A stretch of DNA of 64,000 nucleotides from Platycnemis pennipes (Eukaryota; Arthropoda; Insecta; Odonata; Platycnemididae): NCBI GenBank assembly GCA_933228895.1, contig OW121855.1, positions 31,510,698-31,574,697 on the forward strand. Direction: 5' to 3'. Shown here one piece after another: positions 11,631-24,720 of this stretch; the first letter of the stretch is position 1; every line of letters starts with the position of its first letter. The notes beneath the pieces were generated by a model that did not search any database, was not told the DNA's origin, and worked only from the letters and a program-made list of their open reading frames with translations. Both the position numbers and the translations under genes were made by a program.

Positions 11631-14600
11631 AAGTATGGTCTGAAGCGGGAAAGTTCAAATGAAATGGAATGCAACCACATGACGGATATATGTTGAAGAT
11701 GTTCCAACAACCGACACGCTTGAAATGCAGAGGGTGATAAAATGCAGTGAAGAATAACTAAATAAAAAAATGTTTGACTACATGGTAAATTGGAAACAAA
11801 CATAAAAAAATAACGAAAATAATATTCGTCTAGAAAATTGAAAGACAGAATGAACACACTCCAAAGGTAAAAGAATAAAACGGTGCTTAGTGAAAACCAA
11901 GGAAGCAGAATAGGTGCGTTGATCTAATGAGGCTAAAACGTCGACTAATATTAAGTCCACGCCACGGTAACGTCTCATAAGTGATTTGAGATGGAAAAAG
12001 TACTGCAAAAACATTTTAAGTGCACTCTAAAATTAAAAGGGTTTTCGTTCACGTGAAGAGCTAATAGTGAAAACAAAAAAAACGAACATTTTGACGAGAA
12101 ATTTCAGTCATGTGGGAAAATATGGGACACTTTTCTAAAATTCTTCTCATCGAATTCACTGTAAAACCTGATTAAACATGAAAATAAGACAAAAAATAAG
12201 AGGATAAATTTCGATTTCCATCAACATGGAAAGGGAAACAATATTACGATAATTTTTAAACTAAAGTGTGGAAGAAACGTTTCCATAAGGATAAAGGTAA
12301 GTTGAATGGGCATCGCAGAGCAACATGCGGATTTTAACTTCCAGTTTACTGTAGGTATCGGCAAATAAATGCTGAAACAGAAGTTGTGAGTTTATCACTC
12401 TAATAATTCACTCTATCGTAAGGATGGGACGTTAGTTCTATTTAAATTTCATTTCTCTAACATTATTTCGTTTCATAACATTTCTATTTATAACATTCCG
12501 ATCATAATATATACGTTGTTTCCTTAAACCATTATGCCTTTCAGATAATACAATTCTATTGATCCCAATCGTGTTACTTAATCTCGGCTAAATTCTTCCA
12601 GGGATGTACTTGCATGCATCTCAATGTCTGCACTACTCGCTGGTACTTCTACTTCGATTTTAATTTAGTCCTTTCAGCAAACTCATTTTCTTTCGCAGGC
12701 AATTTTCCTCTGTTTTTCTCTTCTTTAAGCTGTTTCATCAGCTACCTCCGTTTTTCCGATGAACAATCCTAAAATCATGCTGGTTGATTTAAGTCTACCT
12801 TTTATTTTCAATGGCCGAAAAAAGTAAATATTTTTTATCCGCACTCTCCCGCAATTGAACCATTTTGCATGAAAATCAATATTATTGTACATAAAAGTAT
12901 TTTACCCCAAGAAAGTGCACACCCCTTTTCGACTGATCTTTTCTTACTGTTCAAATTACCCCTCACAGATTCATATTTACTGGTTGACATCTAAAACTGA
13001 ACGATACTAAATTATTACGTAGCCATTAGTTGATAACTGTCAAATTTTAATTCGCTTTACCCAATAAAAGTTTTATTTCCGACTTATATTTACCTTTTTT
13101 ACCTAAATTAGCATTAGCTACTAAGAGGTAATAGGCACGGCATGAATATCAGTTACCAGCGCTAAAACGTGCGATTAAAAGAAGGCAAGCCAGGTGTAAA
13201 ACAGTGAAGGATAAATTGAGTGAAAAAGTTATGATAGGAAAATTTAAGCGTCTCAATACACTAAAAGCGTTTATAAGACTGGAAACCATTGTCAATCTCA
13301 ATGACTGCGTGGCAGAATCAAACACGAGGCATGGTGAAGGGAGCAGATAAATATTTCAAAAATATAAGAAAATATATGAATCCAGTATGAATCCTGGTGA
13401 ATGAAAAACAATAATAAACCAAACCACTACCATTTACGCAGCCCCTGCAATGAGTAAATTTCTACCACTAGGATAATTAAAGCGGAGAATGAGTTTAGCA
13501 ACGGCATAGGAAGCACGATGAAGTCTTCCGTAGTGTAAACTTCGGATCACAAATCGAATCCGGCAGCTGGATAATTAAGCGAACCCAATTCTCCGTTAAT
13601 CGGCTTAAAATTGGAAATTACTGCTAATGCCATGACTCATGAGCAACCTCGTGCTCCTTAGCCAGAAACACAGAGCCGCGCCAAGTCGAGGCGTGCCATC
13701 CTGTGAGTAGGTACCCCTACCACGGAAATGCTGGGAGGTGGAGTCTCAGTCTCGGGTTTGGAGAGAACGGGCGTCTCAGCTGCTCTCGCCTTCTGATATA
13801 TGAAATTAGGAGTGAAGGTGAATGCCAGGGTATCTGAGCGTGAAAAGAGTGCGCGACAGAAAGACGAAAATGGGAGAATCATGGCAGAAATTTGGAATAA
13901 CACGCATGTGAATGGAAGAAAGTAATTCATTGCTTTTGTTTTCTTTATTTTCAAACGTCTTCAAGGAAACATTATCCACATGACTTAATGTAAAACATAA
14001 ATGTTCGCAACATTAGTAACTCTGAGAGAAATTAGCCTTGTACTACACACGACAAATTAAAATGATATCACCAGAATATCCAGTACAGAAAATAGTTTCA
14101 TAATTGCACTTGGATTGCATGGATTGCCAGATTGAAATGCATGTCAAAAGACGTAAACGGTATATTCCGGGCAGAGCAGAAAGATACTTAATGTTAAATA
14201 AAAATAAGAAAAGAAATCCAGAGACAGGAAATATTGAGTTAGTGATCGGAGATTTGATTGGACTGAAAAGACTAGAAGATTATAATAAAAAATAGCCAAG
14301 GAAGTATATTTCACGTGGACTATTAAAAAATTGTTTAGTTTAACAAATATACTCCAAAGAATGCTACTGTATTACTATAATGAGGAAATATGAAAGAGTC
14401 TGTCCAGAATTATTCACATCTATACCAGCGCAATAAGTTAAACTCGTGCAAGAAAGGAATAGCAGGTCGATCAAGTAACATATTTCGTCTTGCAAGTACT
14501 ACCACTTAACTACTTAAAATAGCTCTAGTACAAGCTACAATCCTGAAAACTGTAGGTTATACAAGAGTTACTCCATTTCCACCAGGGTCGAGTTAATGGA

Positions 14601-16518
14601 GATGGTTGGGGTCGAGGGAATACTGATAGAACTGCAGTATGAAGTTCAGAGTTACAGAAAGAACAGCAAAGACCATGACACCAAACCCATGGTGGTGACT
14701 AGTCCTTTAATTTAGTGCTGACATTAGGCACATAATCCAGTCTTAGGACTACAGAACATTTCAAAATGATATGTTGGTGCCTACATGAGTGCGGTTTGGA
14801 AACGCTGTGGTGTAGTCTTTTGAATACGTTTAAAAGAATGTACGCCTATCGTTAAGAGGAGGTAATGCTTTTGCAGGTTTCTATCCATCCTCCCAAAATA
14901 ATATCATTACACAAAACTAATTGCATAGCCTAAACATCAAAAATGATCTGAGCTTCTGGTAGATTCATCTAATAACAACATAGGACTGACAAAGTGAAAA
15001 TGAATGAAAAAAATGAATCACTCCCAATAACATTCTGATTTCGTTATTATCGGAAGAGTGGGAGTCAAAGCAACTTATATTACGGTAATAGGAATAGACA
15101 GATAGAAGACGCTTCAAGCGTTGAAATGAATATTGGAAGAAGCTGCTCACTAAGTGAAGGGCCCTCCTATACCTGTACTGGAATTAAATTAGATTTTTAT
15201 TTCAGAAATCGACAAACCCCTACCTACTCCATGATTGAGAAGCGTATGGTTGGAAACGATTTGGAAATAGAAACGAAGAGTATAGCGCCCTCATTAAAAA
15301 TATCCGAGAGAGAGGAGGAAAGAAGGAATAAACGATGAAAATTTATTGATGAAGTCCTTAGACATTAATATAATTTTATAATATAGTGGCTGGTGGAAAA
15401 TGGCCAATGCTTATTGGTTCCCGAAGGAATGGTGCACGAATAGATAAGTAAATTGAAATATTGGTTTTCGGAAAAAATCATATCATTGGCAGAAAATCAA
15501 ATTCCAAGTTGTAGAATTAAATGGCGATCACCCTTTCTCTATGCCATTTTCAGGTCCTTGGGATAACTTCCTGGATCGGAATTGGATAAAAAGAAGCTGG
15601 AGTTGCAAACATTAATTGGAGTTACTACTCTGAAAGTTCTCAGAATGACCGTAAACGTTCAACTACACAAAAACTGATAGATATAATCTATAAAGCATGA
15701 TAATTATGCATAAAACATTAACATTACAATATGAAAGTCGTCACTTTTAATGAAGAAACGGAGGGTATTGCAGAAAAGCTGACCTTAGCAAGTGAGAAAA
15801 TAATCTGAGAGCATATTCAAGGTTACATGAAGTAGGACAGAACGGAACGGAGTCCAAATTCTTTCAAAATATGGGATCTAAAGTTAGGCGGAGTAGAGAA
15901 CTTTAATACTCCAGATAAAGGTTTTTTTTTAATGCAGGTGCTCAATATGTTTTAAAATGTATTTCATGGCTTACTACTGAACTATAACCAATATGATAAT
16001 AGCTATCTAAATATCGTTCTTTCATTTTCTTTTAAAAACACCTCAATTTTGCAGCGCAGCAAACGTTGCCAGCAGTTTCATATTAGTTATTTACTTTAAG
16101 CATCCAATAACTGAGATCAAGTGCGGATAAAAAGGTAATTTACAAATTATAAAAGGTCAGATTAATGTCTCCCCGAAAAAAGTATTTCTATCTTCTATTC
16201 GTATTCTAATCTTTTAGTACATATGATTTCAAATTTTTTGCACACTTCAAGCTTTATTATATCATTTAAAATAAGGATAAAATTAAATAAATGTCAGTGG
16301 TAGCACCTATATAAGTCCTCGAATATGTTCGTTTTTCAATTCTTTTTCGACATTGTTAGAAGACACATTTTTGGTGCAATATTTCTTTTTCAAAAATAAT
16401 GGCCAAGTCAAGGGAAATATTAGTTATGAATAACATTTTATAAGTGGATCTTCATTTCGTACCATTACAGGCAAGTCCTGCATCAAAGCTATAATATGTA
16501 CAGATACATCAACCTATA
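11631..16518. other. Long AT-rich stretch, no gene seen
   Basis: Nearly 5 kb with no recognisable gene, RNA or repeat copy. A 63-codon frame at 14104-14295 (plus; contains KRRKRYIPGRAERY) has mixed residues but no family I know. A slightly GC-richer patch at about 13640-13930 carries only a chance frame. Confidence 0.45.
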
Positions 16519-17493
16519 TATATACAGAGTGTCCCATTGATCGTGTGTCATTTCTAACCTGTAATTTTAGACACTTTCTTTCGAGCCACAAGGATGAAAT
16601 TTGGTACCTGGCTAGAAAAAGGATGTAAGTTTTGTTGAGTCTAAGCAAAATATGAAAAATATGACCTTTTGACCCCAGAAATAGGGTCCAACCTAAAATC
16701 AAAATTTTGCCTTATGGGCTTTCAATGTTAAAATATTCGAAGTACAAAAAAGATGGAATTATTCAGCGAAACTTTCGACTAATAGGTTTTTGGACACGAA
16801 GAACACGATGGAAGAACTATTGAGGTCAGAAATTGCAACTGTGACCCCTGAAAGGTCACAGTCAAGGTCACAGGGGTTACAAAAAATGAATCACGGCTTC
16901 AAACCTGTCGAATCATAGGTTTAAAAAGGTGCCAAGGTCGATTTTAAGGTCTTCATATCCCTCTTTTCATCTCATGACCTTCAAGGGTAACTCAGAGGTC
17001 AAAGGTCACAGAGATGGAAAAAATGAATGCAGGCTACAAACATGTCGAATCATAGGTTTGAAAAGGTGCCAATGTCCATGGAAAGGTCATAAGATTCCTC
17101 TTTTCATCCCTTGACCTTCAAGGGTAAATCTGGGGTCAAAGGTCACAGTGATTACAAAAGGTGAAATGAGGCTACAAAACTTTCAAATCGTAGGTTTAAA
17201 AAGATGACAAGGTGGATTTTAAGGTCTTCAGATCCCTCTTTTCATCTCTTGACCATCAAGGGTAACTCAGAGGTCAAAGGTCACAGGGATGGAGAAAGAG
17301 AATCCAGGCTACAAACGTGTCAAATCATAGGTTTAAAAAGATGCCAATGTCGATGGAAAGGTCATAAGATCCCTCTTTTCCTCTCTTGACCTTTAAGGGT
17401 TACTCAGGGGTCAAAGGTCAAAAAGGTGACAATAAGTGAAATTAGGCTAAACGTATCGATCCATAGGTTTCAAAGAGTGCCCAATACGATGGT
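16519..17493 (+). repeat. Left terminal inverted arm of foldback element
   Basis: Outer part 16519-16890 is single-copy within the arm. From about 16892 inward, units beginning with a variant of ggctacaaacgtgtcgaatcataggttt recur at roughly 16892, 17030, 17169, 17308 and 17444 (spacing about 136-139 bp). Open frames mirrored in the two arms (for example 16929-17114 and 18562-18747) reflect the repeat, not a protein. Confidence 0.85.
16662..17420 (+). promoter_or_regulatory. Nuclear-receptor-type sites in left arm
   Basis: Four DR1 sites, (A/G)GGTCAAAGGTCA, lie at 16996-17008, 17133-17145, 17271-17283 and 17408-17420, one per tandem unit. In addition there is a DR2 (TGACCTTTTGACCC, 16662-16675) and TCAAGGTCA at 16862-16870, the extended half-site bound by FTZ-F1 or ERR-type receptors. 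DR1 is the classical site for HNF4 and RXR/USP-type receptors. The sequence matches are direct; binding or regulatory use is inference. Confidence 0.5.
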
Positions 17494-18181
17494 CAAAGAT
17501 CATAGGGATGAAAAAAGAGAATCCAGGCTACAAATGTGTCGAATCGCAGGTTTAAAAAGTTGACAATGTCGATGGAAAGGTCATCAGATCTCCGAATATG
17601 CCGGAAGACATATTCACACACGCTTTTATCGGGCAATTTCAATTGTGCCTGGCATGGAATATCGGGTACGTAGAAAGAATAAAAATTGATTTTCATTCTT
17701 ACTGCTTCGATATTTTCATTTTAAATTATAATATTGAAAATTTTTTGGATAACACCTAAAATACTTTTTTAAATAAAACGAATGGTTAAGTATTTTTAAT
17801 TGAATAAAAGTAATTAACTTGAAATTACAATTGAATTTTTTCATTGATTAATAAACTCTAAATCAACGACTACCATATGACACAGAGGGTTTAAGGGATG
17901 GAAGTTTGGATCTGAATATCTTAACATTTAATTTGGCAGCCTAAATAATGTCATTCATATTATGTGTTTCACGTCTTGGCATATTTTACATCTGTGACCA
18001 ATAAGCTAAGTGTAGCCCTTTGAGGTTAGGAGACAACAAACAGGACCAAGTAACTTCATCTAATTCTTCACCCTTTCGAAGCTAGAATTCGACGCGTCTA
18101 ATGCCCTAAATCTAGGATACACCTAGTGAACTTTTGCCCTTTCCCAACCGTTCAATGTCAGATAATTCCTGGAGGGACGTT
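17494..18181. other. Central spacer of foldback element
   Basis: The first 100 bp (to about 17600) are one more partial tandem unit that has no partner in the right arm. The rest is AT-rich sequence with no transposase motif. A 67-codon frame at 17493-17696 (minus) is not recognisable. Confidence 0.6.
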
Positions 18182-19157
18182 ACCATCGTATTGGGCACTC
18201 TTTGAAACCTATAATTCGATACGTTTAGCCTAATTTCAGTTTTTGTCACCATTATGACCTTTGACCCCATGAGTAACCCTTAAAGGTCAAGGGATGAAAA
18301 GAGGGATCTGATTAGCTTTCCATCGACATTGGCACCTTTTTAAACCTATGATTCGACACGTTTTTAGCCTGGATTCTCTTTCTCCATCCCTGTGACCTTT
18401 GACCTCTGAGTTACTCTTGATGGTCAGGAGATGAAAAGAGGGATCTGAAGACCTTAAAATCCACCTTGTCATCTTTTTAAACCTACGATTTGAAAGTTTT
18501 GTAGCCTCATTTCACCTTTTGTAATCACTGTGACCTTTGACCCCAGATTTACCCTTGAAGGTCAAGGGATGAAAAGAGGAATCTTATGACCTTTCCATGG
18601 ACATTGGCACCTTTTCAAACCTATGATTCGACATGTTTGCAGCCTGCATTCATTTTTTCCATCCCTGTGACCTTTGACCTCTGAGTTACCCTTGAAGGTC
18701 ATGAGATGAAAAGAGGGATATGAAGACCTTAAAATCGACCTTGGCACCTTTTTAAACCTATGATTCGACAGGTTTGAAGCCGTGATTCATTTTTTGTAAC
18801 CCCTGTGACCTTGACTGTGACCTTTCAGGGGTCACAGTTGCAATTTCTGACCTCAATAGTTCTTCCATCGTGTTCTTCGTGTCCAAAAACCTATTAGTCG
18901 AAAGTTTCGCTGAATAATTCCATCTTTTTTGTACTTCGAATATTTTAACATTGAAAGCCCATAAGGCAAAATTTTGATTTTAGGTTGGACCCTATTTCTG
19001 GGGTCAAAAGGTCATATTTTTCATATTTTGCTTAGACTCAACAAAACTTACATCCTTTTTCTAGCCAGGTACCAAATTTCATCCTTGTGGCTCGAAAGGA
19101 AGTGTCTAAAATTACAGGTTAGAAATGACACACGATCAATGGGACACTCTGTATATA
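18182..19157 (-). repeat. Right terminal inverted arm of foldback element
   Basis: Reverse complement of the left arm. By eye the outer 650-700 bp differ at only about three positions. The innermost 250 bp (18182-18440) differ at many more. The arm ends at accatcgtattgggcactc, matching the left arm's gagtgcccaatacgatggt. Confidence 0.85.
18255..19014 (-). promoter_or_regulatory. Nuclear-receptor-type sites in right arm
   Basis: Mirror set of the left arm: TGACCTTTGACC(C/T) at 18255-18267, 18393-18405, 18531-18543 and 18668-18680, TGACCTTGA at 18806-18814, and the DR2 at 19001-19014. Together the element holds eight DR1 sites in two opposed series. Confidence 0.5.
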
Positions 19158-21729
19158 AGCCAACACATATGCTATGACTTTAAATAAACCGGTTCTTAAT
19201 AATGAGAGTAGCGATTTTTAATAACCCTAGCATAACACAATGACTTGCGAAAGAACGTGAGATAGTTAAAAGATGGTGAATAGGAATTGAAGGATTCAGT
19301 AAAGCCTTTTTTCTATCTCAAAAAGAAGATTTTCATCACGTAAAAAAACTTCCGAAATGGAGATCGTGTATCCAAAATGAAACTCAAACGTAGGCAAAAT
19401 TATATTGTCAGCACTGATTATTAGCAAATTTTTGTAACGAATATTTTGAAGGGAATTCAAAGCCAAGGGAAAGGAAATGAGTGGCCCTCATCGGAGATGA
19501 ACAATATTATAATGATTTATGGCAGGTTTAGCAAATCAAATAAACTTGTAGCGTATTTGTAACACATCAGGAATTTTCAAATCATTTTCGGGCAAAAGAT
19601 GGAAGAAACGGTGAACTGGAAACATTATTTTTTTTGGCTCCGAAGATGATGACGATGAATTCCCTTTGATGTTTTGCTCAAAAATTGATAGAGGGAACCG
19701 GAAACGCTTTTGCGTGTCCCGCTTGGAAACGAATTTAGAAAAATCAACGTCGAAAGCCCAATTAGAGCGCTCTATAGCTATAAAGCAGCGGAAAATAACC
19801 AAAGTGATTCCGATTTCACTCCGCAGTTAGTCATTTTCTCATTAAAGTTAGGCAAAATCACATCAGTCTGAAGACGTTCATATCTGTCGTCTCAACAGCC
19901 ACAAGTGGCATACCGGAGCCACTAGCCATAAAATCATCATCCTATTACAGTAATGTTTGCTAAGATATCATGATCTTTAACCAATATTGCGTCTCATGGC
20001 AGTTTGAAATCAAATTTCACCTTCCAAGATATTAATTCCAAAATGTAATTGCTTAAAACCCCTTCATTATGGTGAAATTCGATTCCCTGTGACAAATCCA
20101 TTCAGGTTCGAATGAAATGATAAGAAGGGAAATGTAAATACACCTGTGCCGCCAAATACACAGCAGCACTAGCACAACAGAGGTACAAAGGACAATAGGG
20201 AGGTTTCCTTTTATTTTTCATTGTATTGATCGAAAGTTTATAATCTCGGGATTACGTGCTTTAAGCCGATCAATTTTGAAATGAGGTACCTCATTATTTA
20301 AAAAGTTAAAAAATCAAAGGCGCAAAAACGCGACGGCAAACCGATAAATCAAACGTGTGACGCAACACTCTTTCCTCTACCCGCCACTAGGTAGTGCTAC
20401 GGACGCTTCCAGGCAGACGGTGCACTCTGTTAGGGCTTATTAACTAGTATCGGAGGTATATTCATTCAGTTTATTTATTATGATTAACTTTTGTCTTTAT
20501 TTTCAAATGATTATTCGTCGATTCCTTTAAAAAAAAGTTAAAAAAAAAGTCTTCATTGTACTAAGCGCACCGTGAAGTTGCCCAATGATCGCGCGAACTT
20601 CACCCCATACTTTGTTGTTTTTTTCGTTGCTGGATATTTGCTCCAATCCTCACGTTTTTCCCACACATGTGAATCATTTACACTACATTTTTCTTTTCTT
20701 TTATTATAACTTAAGTTGAAATTAAACTAGTGAAGCGTATTTTTTTAAAATAGGTACTCTATATACTATGTTGTTCATTGAAATTATGACATTTATTGTA
20801 CTTTTGTGTTCATAACATGGATGTATATGTTCATATGTTGGATTGACGATGGGTTAAGTGGAAGAGGGGACTTTACAGTCACAACCTCGCCCGAATAAAG
20901 ACAAGTCGTAGGAACAATATTACAATATTTGTAACTCCATGTCTCCACTCTCACCGTAGCTATTACTACCACACATCCCAAAATGCGCTATGAATGTTTT
21001 CCTTCCTTAAGTGCACATTGAATTTACCTTCCTTCAGACGTCATAGTGCGTATTATCCACTCATCTACTTTTAAAAACCTTTTTACTTTAATCAAAGAAT
21101 TATACTCTCTCTTATCAAGCTATACAGCCATCATAGCCTTTCATGGCTACAATTCATTCTCTCACAGGCTTAATATTCCTTTCCTATTAAAAAAAAATAA
21201 AAATATGGTTGATATGGATGAGATATTGGTCGTTATTGCATAATGCCGTAAAAAATCGATAAGAAATTTTACGCAGGTAGAAAATGGAACAGTTTATGTA
21301 CTGATGAATTTCATAGTGAAAATGGCGGTGATCGAAGAGAAACTGGTGGATAATCATGAAGGAAACATGAAAATGGGGAACTTAAGAGAATATTTACATA
21401 AAAGCCTAGAATAAAGCCTAGAAATAAAGAAAAAAAAATCTGCCATGTGCCATTTAAAACGCTGTATAACAAGCAACGTACTAACGAAAAAATAAATTAT
21501 ACTTTCAAAGTGCATTCACATTATGTTTCAAGTTTCACTGATTATTGAATGCATTTAGATTGATACCTTTACGATAAGAATATCACCGAATGATTTAACT
21601 TCCAATGCCGACGAACCACTTCGACCCTGAATCGCAAGCTAACATCAAGCAGCATAAGCTCATAGAGGCATCTACAACTTCACCATTTCACCCTTACCAG
21701 CAGCAGAGACATATTGTAGGATGTTTATA
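19158..21729. other. Non-coding stretch, no gene seen
   Basis: No recognised gene or repeat. The frame at 19536-19802 (minus, 88 codons) and the one at 20793-20981 (minus) carry no motif I can assign. Confidence 0.4.
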
Positions 21730-22400
21730 TTTTCCCCCCATAGCCTTGAGAGAGAATGGGAGAAACAAGACTTGCAATCATCCTAAGAAGAGAGGCCATT
21801 GCCGAAAGCACAGAGGCTCTTCTAGAACGGGGAGGTCCAAAGGCCAGGGAGGAGAGAAATTGCAGCCAGGAACTTACGAGCGCAGGAGAGAAAGAACGGT
21901 GGGAGGAGCTTTGGAGTAAAGGATGGAAAGGGAGATAAAAAAGGAGATGTGGAGGAGATATGGAGGTGGACCAGAGCGGCGAAGAACCGGAGGATTACGA
22001 AAAGGCTGGCTGGAGAGGCTGGGAAAGCGGGGGCGGACCACTACGGCGGCTCTCAAGTAAACCGAAAGGCAAGTGGAAGGAGGGTTGAGGGGTGGAGAAG
22101 CAAGTGGAGGAGGTGGGCGGAATATTTTTCCGGGAGTCAAACCCAGCGGGGAGTTGGCAATGCAAGGACTTCCACGTGAGGCGGAGGGAGGAGAGGGCAC
22201 GTGAAGGGAGGTCAAGAGATGGATGAGTTTCAGGGTGGCGGGTTGGAATGAAGGGGGCCGCCGGAGAAGGGCTCCGCCAAAGGACGGCGGGTACGCTTTC
22301 AAGTAAATGCTCGGTAAAATCGGAGCGGGGGTCAATCGAGCGCCCGCATTTTTATTCCGCTCCCTCGCTCGCAATAATAAGGGCGTTTCGAGACCAGACC
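21730..22400. other. GA-rich (polypurine) GC-richer patch
   Basis: The plus strand is strongly enriched in G and A between about 21750 and 22280, so frames on both strands (21605-21919, 21756-21938, 21949-22179 plus; 21874-22374 minus) are long only because stops are rare. Products are Arg/Gly/Glu-rich or Pro/Ser-rich. Such purine tracts can form triplex DNA. Confidence 0.45.
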
Positions 22401-23356
22401 CTTACAATAACGTGGATGAAATTTAGAAAAAAGTTTTACTAATGCTTTTACATTATTAAATACCATAGTAGGGTACCTATAATATCTCTTACAACCGTAA
22501 AATCTTCCGGGATAGGATTTTTGTTTCAGTTCCGAATGCTTTAAGCGGAATCAATGAAGTACCGCATAAAAAATGAGGTCACCATCTTTCTTGAAGCTCT
22601 CCCTTTAACCAGGACAAGTATTTGCCAGGTGTATAAAATGATATAATAAAATTAATAGAAGAATTAAGCAATATCACAAAAAATTTCGTTCCCTCCTACT
22701 GAAACTGACTCACGCACACTGACTCAGAAACGATTCTGTAGCCTTCAGCGGCAGGCCTGATACGTGCCTGTCTCACAACCTAATTGCTACGGATCTGAAT
22801 TCCAGGTAGGGCATGGGTGTGGTTTTTTTAAGATTAGGTAACATAATATTTGATAATATTTGACAGCACGAATTTATATTATCGTAGATGGTAGAGCACC
22901 TTAGCTCCCAATTCTACTGCTGCTTCTTAAATTTCACAGTTATCTCCGCTCAAAAAACTCCCATACTAAAACACTGTGTAGGTTCTCACACTGGCATCTT
23001 GAAGATGATCTGCTGATTACTGCTAAAGGGGACCGTTTTTCTGGATGTGTTTCCTTTGTTAAGTTTCCATGGGGATGAATATTTAGAAAAAGATTGAAAA
23101 ATCATCAACACATGTCAAACGATGCAAGAATACATCGTAGCTAATTCGTAAAAAAAGAGCATAAAAACATGTATCCGCCACAGTTTAAATTGATTACCTA
23201 TATCCTAATAGGATTGTTAAAGTTTGAAAGTATAAACAGTTGTCTTTTTTGTGATATTTAACCATTCGCTGACTTGCTATTTAAACAATCATCGTTTGTC
23301 ATCACATTAGAATCGTGGATTCCAAGCCTCATTGGATCATAGCTCTTGCGTTTGTC
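22401..23356. other. AT-rich stretch, no gene seen
   Basis: Nothing recognisable. Confidence 0.4.
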
Positions 23357-23461
23357 CTTGGGATGATCAAAATGGAAAAAACGTATACAGTTCCGCAGTG
23401 CTTTTACTGAAATCCAATCGGTTTTAATGACTGTAGCGTCAATGTCAAGGGTGAAAGACAC
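23258..23461 (-). pseudogene. Coding-like fragment, unidentified
   Basis: A 67-codon minus-strand frame with balanced residues (contains TLDIDATVIK, FHFDHPKDKRK and YDPMRLGIH). Support that it derives from coding DNA comes from the inverted copy just downstream: read on the plus strand from 23473 it gives LDIDALVVEIN-stop-ILIKVL, which lines up residue by residue with LDIDATVIKTDWISVKAL here. I do not recognise the family; a transposase remnant is possible but unproven. Confidence 0.3.
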
Positions 23462-23566
23462 AATGTCAATGCCTTGACATTGACGCTCTAGTCGTTGAAA
23501 TCAATTAGATTTTAATAAAGGTACTGTTGAACTATACAAGATGTGGTATTCATGTGTTTGTCTCAG
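23357..23566. repeat. Inverted duplication with short loop
   Basis: Arms of up to about 95 bp face each other across a 21-nt centre. The best part is gcgtcaatgtcaagg (23436-23450) against its complement (23472-23486). Similarity weakens outward, to about 70 percent by eye beyond 23402 and 23521. A second perfect 9-bp palindrome (caatgtcaa/ttgacattg, 23461-23482) overlaps the centre, so two hairpins compete. Confidence 0.6.
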
Positions 23567-23829
23567 CGTTCCACCATGCATTGATTACCTCCATCAATTT
23601 TATTCATTAGAATGAAGTTTAAATTGAATGGTTCTATAGAAGGTAATCTGCTAAAGCACTCAAAAACCTAAATTATAACACAAATATTCTACTCTTTCGA
23701 ATTGGGCGTTTAATGCTGACATCAATTTTGACGAAAATATGTGAATAAAATAATTTAACTAATTAGTATGATTTTCAAAAATGAACGTTCTGCTTGCACT
23801 TCAGGAGCATAAAACACACAGAGGAGAGC

Positions 23830-24720
23830 TAACTCCAGACAGATAAGTTTGGTCCGGAAGCAAACGCTGCGTGGGGTCGGCAACAGAGTTTAGAAGGATG
23901 GAGATACTCACGCGATGGGAAGCGGAGGTCATCCTGAGCATCTCTTGGGAAAGAGAGAGATGAAAAGAGTTCAGGGATGTGGAGGAGAGAGGGGAACGAG
24001 GTAAGTGGAGTTGTGGGGGGGAGGCGAGGGTGGAGTGAAGGGAAATTGGGAGAAGGGGAGGGTACTAAGGGAGGAGGCACGAGAGGATTGGGCATAAGGG
24101 GGCTTATTACGACCCAGAAGTGCCCCTCCCCCTCGGATGACCCTTCCTTCTGCTACGACGGAGATGCATAAAAGCCCGCTCGGACGCCACTCACCCCCGG
24201 TCCTTTTAAAAGTGGATTTAAAGGCAAATCTCAAAAGCACGACCAAGAACTTGAGGGAAACGCTTATTTCGGCTCCCGCATATACATATATTTCTTTTTC
24301 CATAATCTCCTCCAGCGTTCATCCGCTTCCTCTCCCAGCCATATCCGGGCTGTGCCCGCCGTAGCCCTCGAGCACGAACAAGCATGCCAACTTCCATCTC
24401 CCTCTCTCTTCATCTCTTCCCCACGGTCGCACCCTTTTCCGTTCCTCCCCGGACCGTCCCTTGCAGCTTCCGCTTTGTGGCGTCCCTTCCAGATCGTCTC
24501 GGAAGCTCTTGTGTTTGCGAGGATACGGATCGAGGCCACGCGCAGCACAAGGGTGTCTCGTTTGCCCTTATATCCCCTCCGCAAGATCTCGCGGCCTCTC
24601 CATGAATCTCGGACGATGCGTTGCTGAGGAAGTAGGTAAATGTCCCCGCGAAACGGCCGGCCGCTGAAATGACCGCTCTGCGTAAAGAACTCGCTCATGT
24701 CGAAGAGGGGTGACCCCAAA
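23830..24720. other. GC-rich patch with strand-biased tracts
   Basis: Purine-rich on the plus strand to about 24110, then pyrimidine-rich and CpG-containing. Seven overlapping frames occur on both strands, the longest being 24264-24719 (minus, 151 codons), none with a recognisable domain. No gene is called. Confidence 0.4.

Larger units (their letters stand above)
16519..19157. mobile_element. Foldback-type transposable element, non-autonomous
   Basis: The element starts tatatacagagtgtccc and ends with its exact reverse complement. The two arms (16519-17493 and 18182-19157) are nearly identical, and mirrored positions add up to about 35676, so there is almost no net indel along nearly 1 kb. 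Both arms are largely built from tandem units of about 138 bp. The 688-bp centre has no transposase-like frame. This is the architecture of foldback elements such as Drosophila FB or Galileo, though I do not claim homology to either. The ends sit in TATA-rich DNA, so a TA target duplication is possible but cannot be separated from the element. Confidence 0.85.

Noticed and set aside
16514..16702. Frames repeated in the two foldback arms
   Set aside because: Identical frames appear because the arms are inverted copies; they are too short and lack any transposase signature.
21874..22374. 166-codon minus frame
   Set aside because: It mirrors a polypurine plus strand that lacks stop codons; the product is Pro/Ser/Leu-rich.
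24264..24719. 151-codon minus frame
   Set aside because: Overlaps three plus-strand frames in a GC-rich patch; no recognised domain.
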